From: Muricoccus pecuniae
Lineage (GTDB): Bacteria > Pseudomonadota > Alphaproteobacteria > Acetobacterales > Acetobacteraceae
Direction: 5' to 3'
DNA length: 64,000 nucleotides
Assembly: GCF_014199205.1 (NCBI RefSeq)
Contig: NZ_JACIJD010000009.1
Span: forward strand, 62,001 to 126,000
Within the stretch, counting starts at the first letter, position 1. Every line of letters begins with the position of its first letter. A model generated the notes under the pieces. That model was given only the letters and a program-made list of their open reading frames with translations. It did no database searches and had not been told where the DNA came from. Positions 44,984-53,646 of the stretch are shown here, piece after piece. The translations under genes were made by a program, and so were the position numbers.

Positions 44984-45879
44984 GCGAGCCCTTCATCCAT
45001 CCCCAGGCGCTCTGCGAGAGCAGGACGATCGGCGCGGGCACGCGCGTCTGGGCCTTCGCCCATGTCCTGCCCGGGGCCGTCATCGGCGCGGACAACAACA
45101 TCTGCGACGGTGTCTTCATCGAGAACGACGTCGTCACCGGCGACCGCGTGACGATCAAGTGCGGCGTGCAGCTCTGGGACGGGCTGCGGGTGGAGGACGA
45201 TGTCTTCATCGGCCCCAACGCCACCTTCACCAACGATATGTTCCCGCGCAGCCGCGTGCAGCGGGACGCGCTGCCGCCCACGACCCTGCGCCGCGGCTGC
45301 TCCATCGGCGCGAACGCCACCATCCTGCCGGGGGTGACGGTCGGGCCGGGCGCCATGGTAGGGGCGGGGACCGTCATCACGGCGGATGTGCCGGCCAATG
45401 CCGTGGTGGTGGGCAACCCCGCGCGGATCGTCGGCTATGCCGGGGCCGAGGAAGTCATCCTCTCGGAGGGACTGCCCCCGGGCGCCCCGTGCCGCCTCAT
45501 TCGCGCGGATACCCACCGGGATCCCCGCGGCCGCCTTTCCCACTGGCCGCTGGAAGCGGCGCTGCCCTTCACGCCGCGGCGGCTATACGTCATCGACGGC
45601 GCGCCCGATGGCTGGGCACGGGGCGGCGGCGCCTATCGCCGCTCGCACCAGTTCCTGATCGTGACGCAGGGCGCGGTGACGGTGGCGATGGATGATGGCC
45701 GGTCTCGCCACGTGCTGCGCCTCTCCGGGCCCGATGCGGGCCTCCACGTGCCGCCCGGCGTCTGGACCCTCCAGTACGGGCACAGCACCGATGCCGCGCT
45801 GCTGGTGCTGGCGAGCGAACTTTATAATCCGGGTGAGCGGGTGGCCGAATACCTACAGTTCAGCCTCGATTTTGCTTGA
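44980..45879 (+). CDS. WxcM-like fusion: sugar N-acetyltransferase plus cupin 3,4-ketoisomerase
   Basis: A 299-residue two-domain protein. The N-terminal half (about 1-165) is a left-handed beta helix of hexapeptide repeats (TIGAGTRVWAF, CSIGANATILPGVTVGPGAMVGAGTVI), an acyltransferase of the WbpD/FdtC type. The C-terminal half (about 175-299) is a cupin like FdtA/WxcM C-terminal: LIVTQGAVTVAMDD and HVPPGVWTLQYG. Such fusions make 3-N-acylamino-3,6-dideoxy sugars (Fuc3NAc/Qui3NAc) for surface polymers. The transaminase that links both steps is not in view. GTG start overlaps the glycosyltransferase stop. Confidence 0.85.
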   Translation: MSEPFIHPQALCESRTIGAGTRVWAFAHVLPGAVIGADNNICDGVFIENDVVTGDRVTIKCGVQLWDGLRVEDDVFIGPNATFTNDMFPRSRVQRDALPPTTLRRGCSIGANATILPGVTVGPGAMVGAGTVITADVPANAVVVGNPARIVGYAGAEEVILSEGLPPGAPCRLIRADTHRDPRGRLSHWPLEAALPFTPRRLYVIDGAPDGWARGGGAYRRSHQFLIVTQGAVTVAMDDGRSRHVLRLSGPDAGLHVPPGVWTLQYGHSTDAALLVLASELYNPGERVAEYLQFSLDFA

Positions 45880-45917
45880 ATAACCGCTCCTGATATTCCG
45901 GTTTGTTCTGGCGGCGA

Positions 45918-47951
45918 TCAATCCTTGAGCAGCCGGAAAGCCACAACACCCATGCCCAAAAGTCGCTCATCAGGTGAGGGCCTGGCAGCATCGGGAAAAC
46001 GGAAATCGATCTCCAGAACGTCGCCGGAGATGTAGGATCCTGGGAAGGATATGGTTCGCTCCGATGAGTTTGCGTTGTTGTCAAAAACCCATTGCCCCAC
46101 ATCGCGCCCATTAACGGCAATTTGGACGCGCTGCCTCAATGTTTGAGCATTAAGAAATGCATGAGCCCGCATTTCTAACCTCAGACGTCCCTCCACGGGC
46201 ATATCGAGAAGGAATGATAATCGAGCTTCTGCACCATCGCTCCAGACTCCCCAGCTTTCTACACTACTCCAGCCGTCCCTTAAAAAGGGCTTATCCTCCC
46301 TCAGATCGGGAACCGTAATCCATTGCCCCACGGTATAAACCGTTTTATCTCCAGTGCACTCCGCCCGGGCCAATACTAGTCCCGCGTTCTCTGACTGTGC
46401 GATGAGGCAAGGCTCTGTAAAGGATGGTGTTGAACGGGAACTGAATGCAATGTATCGGAGTGGCGAACGACTCCGTATGTTCGCCGCAATTTGGGGGTCG
46501 GCTACAATATTGTCACCCAAAGCAACAACGGCGCTTGCCACCTTGTTGTATTGCATATCCCCAAGACTCAAGGCGAAATTTTCAGCGGGAGAAAGATTTT
46601 TGGAAACCGATGCAGTTTGATGCCGACCATCGGCAGGGAGATTTTCTATGAGGAACTCACGAGCCCGCAGAAATGGCTGCTGCGAGTAGGAAGAGCCGTG
46701 CATCACTATGGAAATCGTAACGACTGCGACAAAGGCCGGCGCGAATCTGACAAAGCCACTATCGGGTTGCCAAAGCGACGGTCTTAACAATCCGAACACA
46801 CTCTTACTTAGGAGGTAGCTTGTGACCGCGGCCGTGACGGTGACAACGCCGAAAATGTGCTTGGAAACTCCGTAGTTCGAGCCAATTCCAAAGTTGAGCG
46901 CTAAGATTTGCACCAGAGCAGCGCCAAATATGCCAAGTGAGACGGCAGAGAATACAATCTCGCGGTGATTTATGGTTCTGCTAAAGATCGACAATAAAGC
47001 CAGAACGCACAGTGGTAGGCCACAGATCAGTACCGTGATCTGGACGAGGTGTAACGGAAGGGCTATGTCGATTCCGCCTTCGTATTGAGCGTTTGCGCGC
47101 ATGTCCGCAAAAGTTGGATGGCCGACAATTAGTAACGGAAAAGCAAGAGAAGTCAAAGCAAGTGGCGCGATCCGATTCAAAGAGATATTTCGATTCCGAA
47201 CGAAATGCTGCCCAACTTGAAGCCCGAAGAAGGCCAGCGTTGCGCATGCAAGCTGAACAACAGCCATGGGATAGACCCAACCAAAAGCGAAAACGAGCAG
47301 AGACATCAATGGCGCGAGAACGAGCGGCCGAAGTTCTGACAGAAAAATCGGCGTGGTCAGCATGAGATACATAGCGAAGGAGACAATCTGCCCGTAATAG
47401 AAATTATAGCCTCTAATTTCCCCTCCGGAGATGATATTGTATGGGTGAAGTTGATATATCGTGACCAAAAAAACAATGTATGATGCCGCCACTTCGCCGA
47501 TTCGATCGGATTGCATCAACCGCAAAAAACAAAGATAAATTCCGAACACGCTCAGAAGTGCAATCGTATTTACTCCGGTAAAGGTGGTTCCCGTAAAAAC
47601 ACCGATGAGAGCGCCAAGCGTATGCGTAACAGGCGGGTAGCTACTCATGACTTCTAAATGCGGCCAAAAGCGATCTGGCCACGTTTTGCTGGCGCTAATG
47701 AATTCTGCTAGTCCATAATGTAGGGCGAGATCGGATGAGCGAGTGTAGTACTCGTTTCCCCAAATAAAATAGACACAAGCGATTGACGCGAGAAATACCA
47801 CTAACCTCAGGCTAAGCGTAAAGATAGGTTCCTGCCGCTGTTTTGATGCATCGGAGACTTCTCTCGGTTCCTCAAGTTTCCGCATCGTCGAAATCCAGAA
47901 CCTCTTCGAGTTTGGTGGTCGGAGCACCAACCAATTAATCCAAGGTCCCAT
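45918..47951 (-). CDS. AT-rich multispan membrane protein, sugar-transferase-like
   Basis: A 677-residue inner-membrane protein with about ten or more helices in residues 45-430 and a C-terminal non-membrane region (about 520-677) of beta-rich, carbohydrate-binding look (LDMPVEGRLRLEMRAHAFLNAQ...DVLEIDFRFPDA). The layout fits a GT-C or GtrC-type transferase that moves a polyprenyl-linked sugar to a surface polymer; a DUF7024-like tail is possible. The gene is visibly far lower in GC than its neighbours and uses codons rare elsewhere here (TTA, AGA, ATA), which suggests recent transfer. It converges on the WxcM-like gene. Start could also be ATG 47885. Confidence 0.6.
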   Translation of the reverse strand: MGPWINWLVLRPPNSKRFWISTMRKLEEPREVSDASKQRQEPIFTLSLRLVVFLASIACVYFIWGNEYYTRSSDLALHYGLAEFISASKTWPDRFWPHLEVMSSYPPVTHTLGALIGVFTGTTFTGVNTIALLSVFGIYLCFLRLMQSDRIGEVAASYIVFLVTIYQLHPYNIISGGEIRGYNFYYGQIVSFAMYLMLTTPIFLSELRPLVLAPLMSLLVFAFGWVYPMAVVQLACATLAFFGLQVGQHFVRNRNISLNRIAPLALTSLAFPLLIVGHPTFADMRANAQYEGGIDIALPLHLVQITVLICGLPLCVLALLSIFSRTINHREIVFSAVSLGIFGAALVQILALNFGIGSNYGVSKHIFGVVTVTAAVTSYLLSKSVFGLLRPSLWQPDSGFVRFAPAFVAVVTISIVMHGSSYSQQPFLRAREFLIENLPADGRHQTASVSKNLSPAENFALSLGDMQYNKVASAVVALGDNIVADPQIAANIRSRSPLRYIAFSSRSTPSFTEPCLIAQSENAGLVLARAECTGDKTVYTVGQWITVPDLREDKPFLRDGWSSVESWGVWSDGAEARLSFLLDMPVEGRLRLEMRAHAFLNAQTLRQRVQIAVNGRDVGQWVFDNNANSSERTISFPGSYISGDVLEIDFRFPDAARPSPDERLLGMGVVAFRLLKD

Positions 47952-48071
47952 GAAACGTTGGACTGCTGATTCGCCGGTACCTCAAATGCCTTTTCTCACC
48001 TTCCTCCGCAGGTGTGAAGGCGCACGAGCAGACATTTGCCAAAGGCAGGTGACCAGGGTCTCATCTCTGCC

Positions 48072-49457
48072 ATGACCGAGCCCTGGCGCCTCACCGCAAG
48101 CGACATCGCCTCCCGCATCCGCGCCCGCGACCTCTCCGCCGAGGAGGTGGCGCGCGACGCCCTCGCCCGGCTTGAGGCCGCCAACCCGCCCATCAACGCC
48201 GTCGTGCAGTTCATGCCGGAGGAGGCGCTGGCCGCCGCCCGCGCCGTGGACGCGGCCATTGCGCGGGGCGAGGATCCCGGCCCGCTGGCCGGCGTGCCCG
48301 TGACGACGAAGGTGAACGTGGACCAGCGCGGCCACGCCACCACCAACGGGCTGCGGATCCAGAAGGACCTCGTCGCCGAGGCGGACAATCCCGTGGTGTC
48401 CAACCTCCGCAAGGCTGGCGCGGTGATCATCGGCCGCACCAACACCCCGGCCTTCTCTCTCCACTGGTTCACGCGCAACTCGCTGCACGGCCACACGCGC
48501 AACCCGCGCAACCCCGCCCTCACCCCGGGCGGCTCCTCCGGCGGGGCGGCGGCGGCGGTCGCGGCGGGGATCGGGGCGATCGGGCACGGGACGGATATCG
48601 GCGGCTCCGTCCGATACCCCGCCTATGCCTGCGGCATCCACGGGCTGCGGCCCACCATCGGGCGCATCCCCGCCTGGAACCCCTCCCTGCCGGACCGGGC
48701 AATCGGCGCGCAGCTCATGGCCGTCTCCGGGCCGCTCGCGCGCAGCGTGGCCGATCTCCGCCTCGCCCTGCACGCCATGGCCGCGCCGGACGCGCGCGAT
48801 CCCTGGTGGACCCCCGCCCCGCTGGAAGGGCCGGCCTTCCCCCGGCGCGCCGCCCTCTGCGTCCGGCCGGAGGGGATGAACACCCTGCCCGAGGTCGAGG
48901 CCGCGCTCCGCGCCGCCGCCCGCCGCCTGCAGGATGCCGGCTGGACGGTGGCCGAGACCCCCATCCCTCCCTTGCGCGAGCCCGCGCGGCTGCAGGCGAT
49001 GCTCTGGCTGGCCGAGAGCCGGCGGGGCCTCAACCGCGCCCTGGCCGCCGAGAACGACGCGGACGCCAACTTCGTCTTCGCCCAGATGGAGCGCCTCTGC
49101 CCCGCCCCGGACCTGGACGCCTTCACCGACGCGCTCCAGGCCCGCATGGGCTATGCCCGGGAGTGGAACCTCTTCCTCGAGCGCTATCCCGTGGCGCTCA
49201 TGCCCGTCTCGGCCGAGCCGCCCTTCCCCGACCTGCTGGACCTCGAATCCCCCGAGGCCTTCGACCGCGTGGTGGAGGCTCTGCTGCCGCAACTCGGCCT
49301 GCCGCTGATGAGCCTGCCCGGCCTGACCGTGACCACCGACCTCTCCGGCCCCGCGCCGCTCGGCGTGCAGCTCGTCGGCGGCCGCTACCGGGAGGACGTG
49401 CTGCTCGCGGCCGGGGAGATCATCGCGGCGCCCGTCGATGTTGCGGAACCCGCCTGA
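48072..49457 (+). CDS. Amidase-signature hydrolase
   Basis: Cytoplasmic amidase-signature enzyme, 461 residues, hydrolysing carbon-nitrogen bonds in an unknown amide. The Ser-Ser-Lys triad is complete: lysine in VPVTTKVNVD (about 79), first serine of GGSSGGAAAA (about 160), and catalytic serine in GTDIGGSVRYPA (about 184). The family N-terminus is PWRLTASDIASRIRARDLSAEEV. The ATG at 48072 was chosen; an in-frame start 12 codons upstream lacks support. Surrounded by unrelated genes (sugar locus, Tim44-like). Confidence 0.93.
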   Translation: MTEPWRLTASDIASRIRARDLSAEEVARDALARLEAANPPINAVVQFMPEEALAAARAVDAAIARGEDPGPLAGVPVTTKVNVDQRGHATTNGLRIQKDLVAEADNPVVSNLRKAGAVIIGRTNTPAFSLHWFTRNSLHGHTRNPRNPALTPGGSSGGAAAAVAAGIGAIGHGTDIGGSVRYPAYACGIHGLRPTIGRIPAWNPSLPDRAIGAQLMAVSGPLARSVADLRLALHAMAAPDARDPWWTPAPLEGPAFPRRAALCVRPEGMNTLPEVEAALRAAARRLQDAGWTVAETPIPPLREPARLQAMLWLAESRRGLNRALAAENDADANFVFAQMERLCPAPDLDAFTDALQARMGYAREWNLFLERYPVALMPVSAEPPFPDLLDLESPEAFDRVVEALLPQLGLPLMSLPGLTVTTDLSGPAPLGVQLVGGRYREDVLLAAGEIIAAPVDVAEPA

Positions 49458-49530
49458 ACCCCCCGTGAAACCGCCCGCGCGCCTCCTATATTACATCCCT
49501 GTGAGAAATACCTTCGGGAGGACCACCCCC

Positions 49531-50529
49531 ATGCGCCGCCGCGCCCGTCTCCTGGCCGCCTTCGCCACCCTGGCGCTCGCGCTCGGCCCCGCCATCGCGG
49601 AGGCCCGCCCGGGCGGCGGCTTCTCCTCGGGCAGCCGGGGGAGCCGCACCTACAGCGCCCCGCCCTCCACGCGGGCGGCGCCGGGCACCGCCACGCCGTT
49701 CAACCGCAGCGAGGCGCCCCGCCAGGCCCCTGGCACCACCGCGCCCGGCTACGCCCAGCCGCGCCCGGCGCCCTCCTACACCACGCCCAACCGGGGCGGG
49801 ATGTTCGGCGGCGGCTTCATGTCCGGGCTGATGGGCGGCCTGCTCGGCGCCGGCCTCGTGGGCATGCTGTTCGGCAGCGGCGCCTTCGGCGGCATGTCGG
49901 GCGGCGCCGGCTTCCTCGGCTTCCTGCTGCAGCTCGGCATCATCGCCGGCCTGATCTGGCTCGTGCTGCGGGTCCTGCGGAACCGCCGCGCGGCGCCGGT
50001 GGGCCAGCCGGCCATGGCGGGCGCGGGCGCAGGTGGCCCCATGGGCGGCCCGGCGAGTGGCCGTTTCGCGCGTGAGATGGACGGCACTGCCGGTGGTGGT
50101 GGCGCGGGCCGCGTGGCCGCGCAGCCGATCCAGGTCGGCCAGGCTGACTTCTCGGCCTTCGAGCAAAGCCTCGTCCGCATCAACGAGGCCTGGTCGCGCC
50201 GTGACATGGCCGCGCTCGGGCGCCTGACCACGCCGGAGATGGCCCGCTACTTCCAAGGCGACCTGCGCGACCTGGAGGCGCGGGGCTGGCAGAACGAGAC
50301 GCGCGACGTGCGGCTCGAGGCCGGCGACCTCTCCGAGGCCTGGGCCGAGGGCGGGCTGGAATACGCCACCGTCGCCATGCGCTTCAGCCTGGTCGACGTG
50401 ACGCGCGACGCCCGCGGGCAGGTGGTCGAGGGCGATCCGAATGCCCGTCAGACCACGACCGAGGTCTGGACCTTCGTGCGCCGCCCGCGCGAGCCCTGGC
50501 TGCTCTCCGCCATCCAGCAGACCGGCTGA
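49531..50529 (+). CDS. Tim44-like membrane-anchored protein
   Basis: A 332-residue protein: cleavable-looking signal (RARLLAAFATLALALGPAIAEA), a Gly/Ser/Pro-rich region, a glycine-zipper hydrophobic stretch (about 92-125, MFGGGFMSGLMGGLLGAGLVGMLFG) and a membrane helix (about 135-155), then a Tim44/MRPL45-like domain (about 215-332, QSLVRINEAWSRRDMAALGRLTTPEMARYFQGDL). In mitochondria Tim44 tethers Hsp70 to the translocase; bacterial roles are not settled. GGGAGG nine bases before the ATG supports the start. A strong terminator follows. Confidence 0.88.
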   Translation: MRRRARLLAAFATLALALGPAIAEARPGGGFSSGSRGSRTYSAPPSTRAAPGTATPFNRSEAPRQAPGTTAPGYAQPRPAPSYTTPNRGGMFGGGFMSGLMGGLLGAGLVGMLFGSGAFGGMSGGAGFLGFLLQLGIIAGLIWLVLRVLRNRRAAPVGQPAMAGAGAGGPMGGPASGRFAREMDGTAGGGGAGRVAAQPIQVGQADFSAFEQSLVRINEAWSRRDMAALGRLTTPEMARYFQGDLRDLEARGWQNETRDVRLEAGDLSEAWAEGGLEYATVAMRFSLVDVTRDARGQVVEGDPNARQTTTEVWTFVRRPREPWLLSAIQQTG

Positions 50530-50556
50530 GGGCGGAGCCGCTCGCACCGAACGGGG

Positions 50557-50583
50557 AAGGGGGCCGGGTTCCGGCCCCCTTTT
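50557..50583 (+). terminator. Intrinsic terminator after the Tim44-like gene
   Basis: An 11-base perfect stem (AAGGGGGCCGG with CCGGCCCCCTT) with a three-base loop, then TTTT, starts 28 bases after the stop. It also lies between converging genes. Confidence 0.85.
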
Positions 50584-50613
50584 CTATGTGTCCGGGCGCG
50601 TGGGGGCCCCGCC

Positions 50614-51920
50614 TCACGCCCTTTGCAAGACCGGCGTTCCGCGTGCCGGTGCGGGGGTGCTGCCCGGCCGCCGCGGCTGGTTGACCATCTCCAGCGCCGC
50701 CTGCGGCCCGAGCAGGATCTCCACCAGCCGCAGCATGTCGGGGCGGGTCAGCCCGTTGCCCTCCGCGCCCCCCTTCACGATGGCGGCCGCCGCGGCGCGC
50801 AGCGCGGCGTCGTATCTCTCCGCCCCGCCGAGCCGGCGCCCGCTCGCCTCGATCCGGCGCAGGGCGCGCGCCGCACCCTCCATGCCGGCGACGATCGCGT
50901 CGGCCTCCCCCGGCGTCGCCGCCGCGAGCCCCTGCGGCGCTTCCAGCAGGTTGGTGTTGAGCAGCCGGTTGAAGCTGCTCCGGCACGCCTCGTCCGCCGC
51001 CTTGCGGATCGTCCGCACCCGCTCCCGCCGCGCCGGCAGGTTGAGGAAGCTGGAGGTCTCGAAGTCCTCCACCAGGGTGCAGACCGCCAGGGCGGCGGCG
51101 GCGACGCTCGCGGCGTCCCCGTCCGCCTCCGGGAATAGCGCGGCGGTGTCCTTCGCCTGGAGGAGATCGTCCACGGCGCGCTGCGCGACGCCCAGGGCCG
51201 CCGCGGAACCGGGGGGGCGAGCCGCGCGGCGATGGCCGCGACGCTGGCCGGCCGCGCCGCCGCGGCCATGAGGGTTCGGAGCACCACCTCGAAGGCCACG
51301 CCGCCCTCGGCCGCGGCCGGCTCCAGCGCCTCGCGGATCAGCTCCTCCGGCGGACCCTCCGCGGCGGCTTCCAGGGCGGGCCAGCTCGTCCCGGCATGGC
51401 GCCAGGTAGCGATGCAGAGGGCGCGGAGGGGCGGGTAGTCGCGATCGGCGAGGCCCGTGTTCCGCCAGCCCGCGGGCACGGCTTCCGGGAGAAGCCGAGC
51501 GGCCGCGGACCAGAGATCCGCCCCGATCGCGCCGAGCCCGGCCTTGCCCTCCCCCCTTCGCCCGGCGCAGCGGGCGGTGATCGCCTCCGCCGAGGGGCCG
51601 AGCGCGGTGCGGACCGCCGCCGCCAGGGGGGTGAGGGCGGTGCGGGGCAGCAGGGGCAGGCCGGGCTGCCACTTGGCGGGAGAGACGATCACCCCGTCCA
51701 GCGGAAGGAACAGCACGCGGGAGAAGCCCATGCGGCGGGGCAGGCGCAGCTCGCGCAGGCGCGGGCGCACGCGCTCGAGGATGCGGTCGGCCTCCGCGCG
51801 GTCCGCCAGCTCGTCGATCAGGGCGACCACGCGCTCGAGCTGGGCCTGGGTGGCGCCCGCCACCGCGCCGCCCAGCAGGCGAAGCTCCGCCGGCGCGGCA
51901 AGGCTGCTGCGCGGGCTCAT
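50614..51920 (-). pseudogene. Conserved unknown gene broken by a frameshift in a G7 run
   Basis: Two overlapping frames together make one protein of about 435 residues. The first frame starts with MSPRSSLAAPAELR at 51920 and reads well to IAARLAPP near 51215; the second continues with GSAAALGVAQRAVDDLLQ to the stop at 50614. One extra base in the run of seven G (51211-51217) would join them exactly. This may be a sequencing error or a true mutation. The intact protein is alanine/arginine/leucine-rich and helical; no known family recognised. Its ATG overlaps the stop of the next gene upstream (ATGA), so the two are a pair. Confidence 0.7.
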
Positions 51921-53056
51921 ATGAATTCCCTCACGAGCATTTCGTTCCGCGCGATCACCTCCAGCGTGCGGCCCGTGCGCCAGTCCTCCAGCCGGAAGAC
52001 GAAGCGGCTCCGCATCCGGTGCGTGCTGGCGTGGATCTCCTCCTCCGCCGTGCTTCCGGTCCAGCGGCTGATCTCGATGGGCATGGTCGGGACGATGACG
52101 GCCATCTCGCGGATCGCCGCCGCGCGCCCGACCACCTCCGCGTGCTTCCAGATCGAGAGGATCACCGACCAGCCGTCCAGCAGCCAGGCGAGCCGGGCCG
52201 CTTCCTCGCGAATCGCCTGGCTGTTGGCGCTCCAGCGCTGCATCAACGCGCTGAGATCATCGGTAAGGGGGAAAAGCCGGTCGGTCACGATGCGGCCGGC
52301 GTCCAGGGTGAGGCGCGCGCAGCGCGCGATGAGGCCCGCCGAGCCGGCCTGCTGCGCGTCCATCACCGATTCGGCCCAGCCGGAGACATCGGCCGCGAGC
52401 CGCTCCAGCTCGTCCAGCTCGTTCTGGTGGCGCGCCGCGGTCGGATTGCCGCGGAGGCCGACCGAGATGAAGGCCTCCGTCAGCCCGTCCAGGGCGGAGA
52501 TGACGTCGGCGAGGGGAAGCCCCGTCCGCTGCGAGACCCGCATCACGGCCCGCTCGCCGCGCCGCTTGACGCTCGCCGGGGCATCGCCCTCGGGCGGCAC
52601 GGCGTGCTCGCCCGGCGCCTCGGTCTGGCGGATGAGGAGCATCAGCAGGCGGTAGTTCGTCAGCAGCCGCTGGTTGGCCAGGGCCTTCTCCGCCGCCCCG
52701 GCCGCCGCCGCCGCCGCGCGGCCGACCAGCCCCTCATGCGCGACCGCGCGCGCGATGCGGAGGATGTCGTCCGGCGTGATGACGGGAAGCTCCTCGATCA
52801 TCTCGGTGACGAGGCGGTCGTGCAGCGTGGGGTTGCAGATCGCGTCCAGCGCGCGGAGCGGCATGACGTAGAAGCCGCGCACGCCCCCGGGGCTTGGCAC
52901 GGAAAGCTCAAGCCCTCTCCTCTGCCCCGGCCGCACGCGGCTGCCGAGGAGGATGGGGGTGGTGAAGGGTACGGTGACCCCCCGCTCGAGGAAGGTCACC
53001 GGGCGGGCATCTTCCACGGCGTAGCGGGAGAGATGCCGTTCGGTCTGGGCGGACAT
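51917..53056 (-). CDS. Unrecognised 379-residue protein, first of a gene pair
   Basis: A cytoplasmic-looking, helix-rich protein without signal or membrane segments. Landmarks: LSRYAVEDARPVTFLERGVTVPFTTPILLGSRVRPG near the start, VITPDDILRIARAVAHEGLVGRAAAAAAGAAEKALANQRLL (about 92-132), a tryptophan-rich stretch WLLDGWSVILSIWKHAEVV (about 295-315) and the C-terminal SRFVFRLEDWRTGRTLEVIARNEMLVREFI. No family recognised. It is translationally coupled to the broken gene after it. The upstream bases (53057-53115) are clearly AT-richer and likely hold the promoter. A conserved two-gene unit of unknown job. Confidence 0.7.
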   Translation of the reverse strand: MSAQTERHLSRYAVEDARPVTFLERGVTVPFTTPILLGSRVRPGQRRGLELSVPSPGGVRGFYVMPLRALDAICNPTLHDRLVTEMIEELPVITPDDILRIARAVAHEGLVGRAAAAAAGAAEKALANQRLLTNYRLLMLLIRQTEAPGEHAVPPEGDAPASVKRRGERAVMRVSQRTGLPLADVISALDGLTEAFISVGLRGNPTAARHQNELDELERLAADVSGWAESVMDAQQAGSAGLIARCARLTLDAGRIVTDRLFPLTDDLSALMQRWSANSQAIREEAARLAWLLDGWSVILSIWKHAEVVGRAAAIREMAVIVPTMPIEISRWTGSTAEEEIHASTHRMRSRFVFRLEDWRTGRTLEVIARNEMLVREFI

Positions 53057-53061
53057 GGGGC

Positions 53062-53109
53062 GAGTGTCGCGCCATCAAACCAAGAAAGAGTGAAGAGAAC
53101 TAACCTAAG
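53062..53109 (-). promoter_or_regulatory. AT-rich promoter region of the unknown gene pair
   Basis: About 45 bases rich in A and T, including TAACCTAAGTTA (an imperfect dyad near 53101-53112), lie directly upstream of the gene starting at 53056. No exact -35/-10 pair could be fixed. The base composition is unusual for this genome. Confidence 0.35.
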
Positions 53110-53646
53110 TTATACGAGGCCCTTCAGCCGGAGCAGCCCGAAGGCGGCCATGCTCATCGCGTCGCGGATCACGCCGTCCCGCAGCATCGACTCGACCTCG
53201 GCGAGGGCGAAGTCGCGGCAGACGAGGTCCTGCTCGGTCGTCTCGCGCGCCGTCTCGCCGCGGGCCAGCTCGGTGGCGAGGAAGACGTGGCCGCGCTGGT
53301 TGCAGTAGCCCGCGCCCTGGAACATCTCCCCGGCATAGGTCATGCGCCCGGCGACCAGCCCCGTCTCCTCGCGCAACTCGCCGGCGGCGATGGCGGCGGG
53401 GTCCGTGCCCGGGCGCGTCTCCCACATGCCCATGACGAACTCCCAGAGGCGTTCCCCCACGGGGTAGCGGAACTGCTCCACTAGCGTCACGCGCCCGTCC
53501 TGCACGGGAACCACCACCACGAAGTCCGAGCGCTCGACGACGCCGTACAGACCCTCCGACCCGTCCGGGCGGCGGATGATGTCCTCGCGCACGCGGGTCC
53601 AGGGATTCTCGTAGGCGACGCGCGTGGAAAGGGTCTCGATCGTCAC
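53110..53646 (-). CDS. Nudix hydrolase at the end of the polyene-type operon
   Basis: A 178-residue Nudix hydrolase of the ADP-ribose pyrophosphatase (NudF) style. The Nudix box reads GELREETGL (about 93-101) in the frame G-x5-E-x7-RE-x2-EE-x-G with the metal-binding glutamates; the N-terminal strands VYENPWTRVREDII/R and VVVVPVQDGRVTLVEQFRYPVG fit NudF-type proteins. It would hydrolyse a nucleoside diphosphate compound. GTG start overlaps the ketoreductase stop (GTGA), so it is the last gene of the long minus-strand operon. Its role there is not known. Confidence 0.85.
   Translation of the reverse strand: MTIETLSTRVAYENPWTRVREDIIRRPDGSEGLYGVVERSDFVVVVPVQDGRVTLVEQFRYPVGERLWEFVMGMWETRPGTDPAAIAAGELREETGLVAGRMTYAGEMFQGAGYCNQRGHVFLATELARGETARETTEQDLVCRDFALAEVESMLRDGVIRDAMSMAAFGLLRLKGLV

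Noticed and set aside
45918-47951. Prophage or integrative element around the AT-rich gene
   Set aside because: No integrase, attachment repeats, tRNA gene or phage structural genes lie beside it; only one gene is unusual.
49464-49471. CGTGAAAC, half of a parS site
   Set aside because: Only one half-site is present (no matching GTTTCACG), so ParB binding is not expected.
51211-51217. Programmed ribosomal frameshifting at the G7 run
   Set aside because: There is no recognisable downstream stimulator or Shine-Dalgarno-like element, and no known family that uses it. A sequencing error or mutation is the simpler reading.
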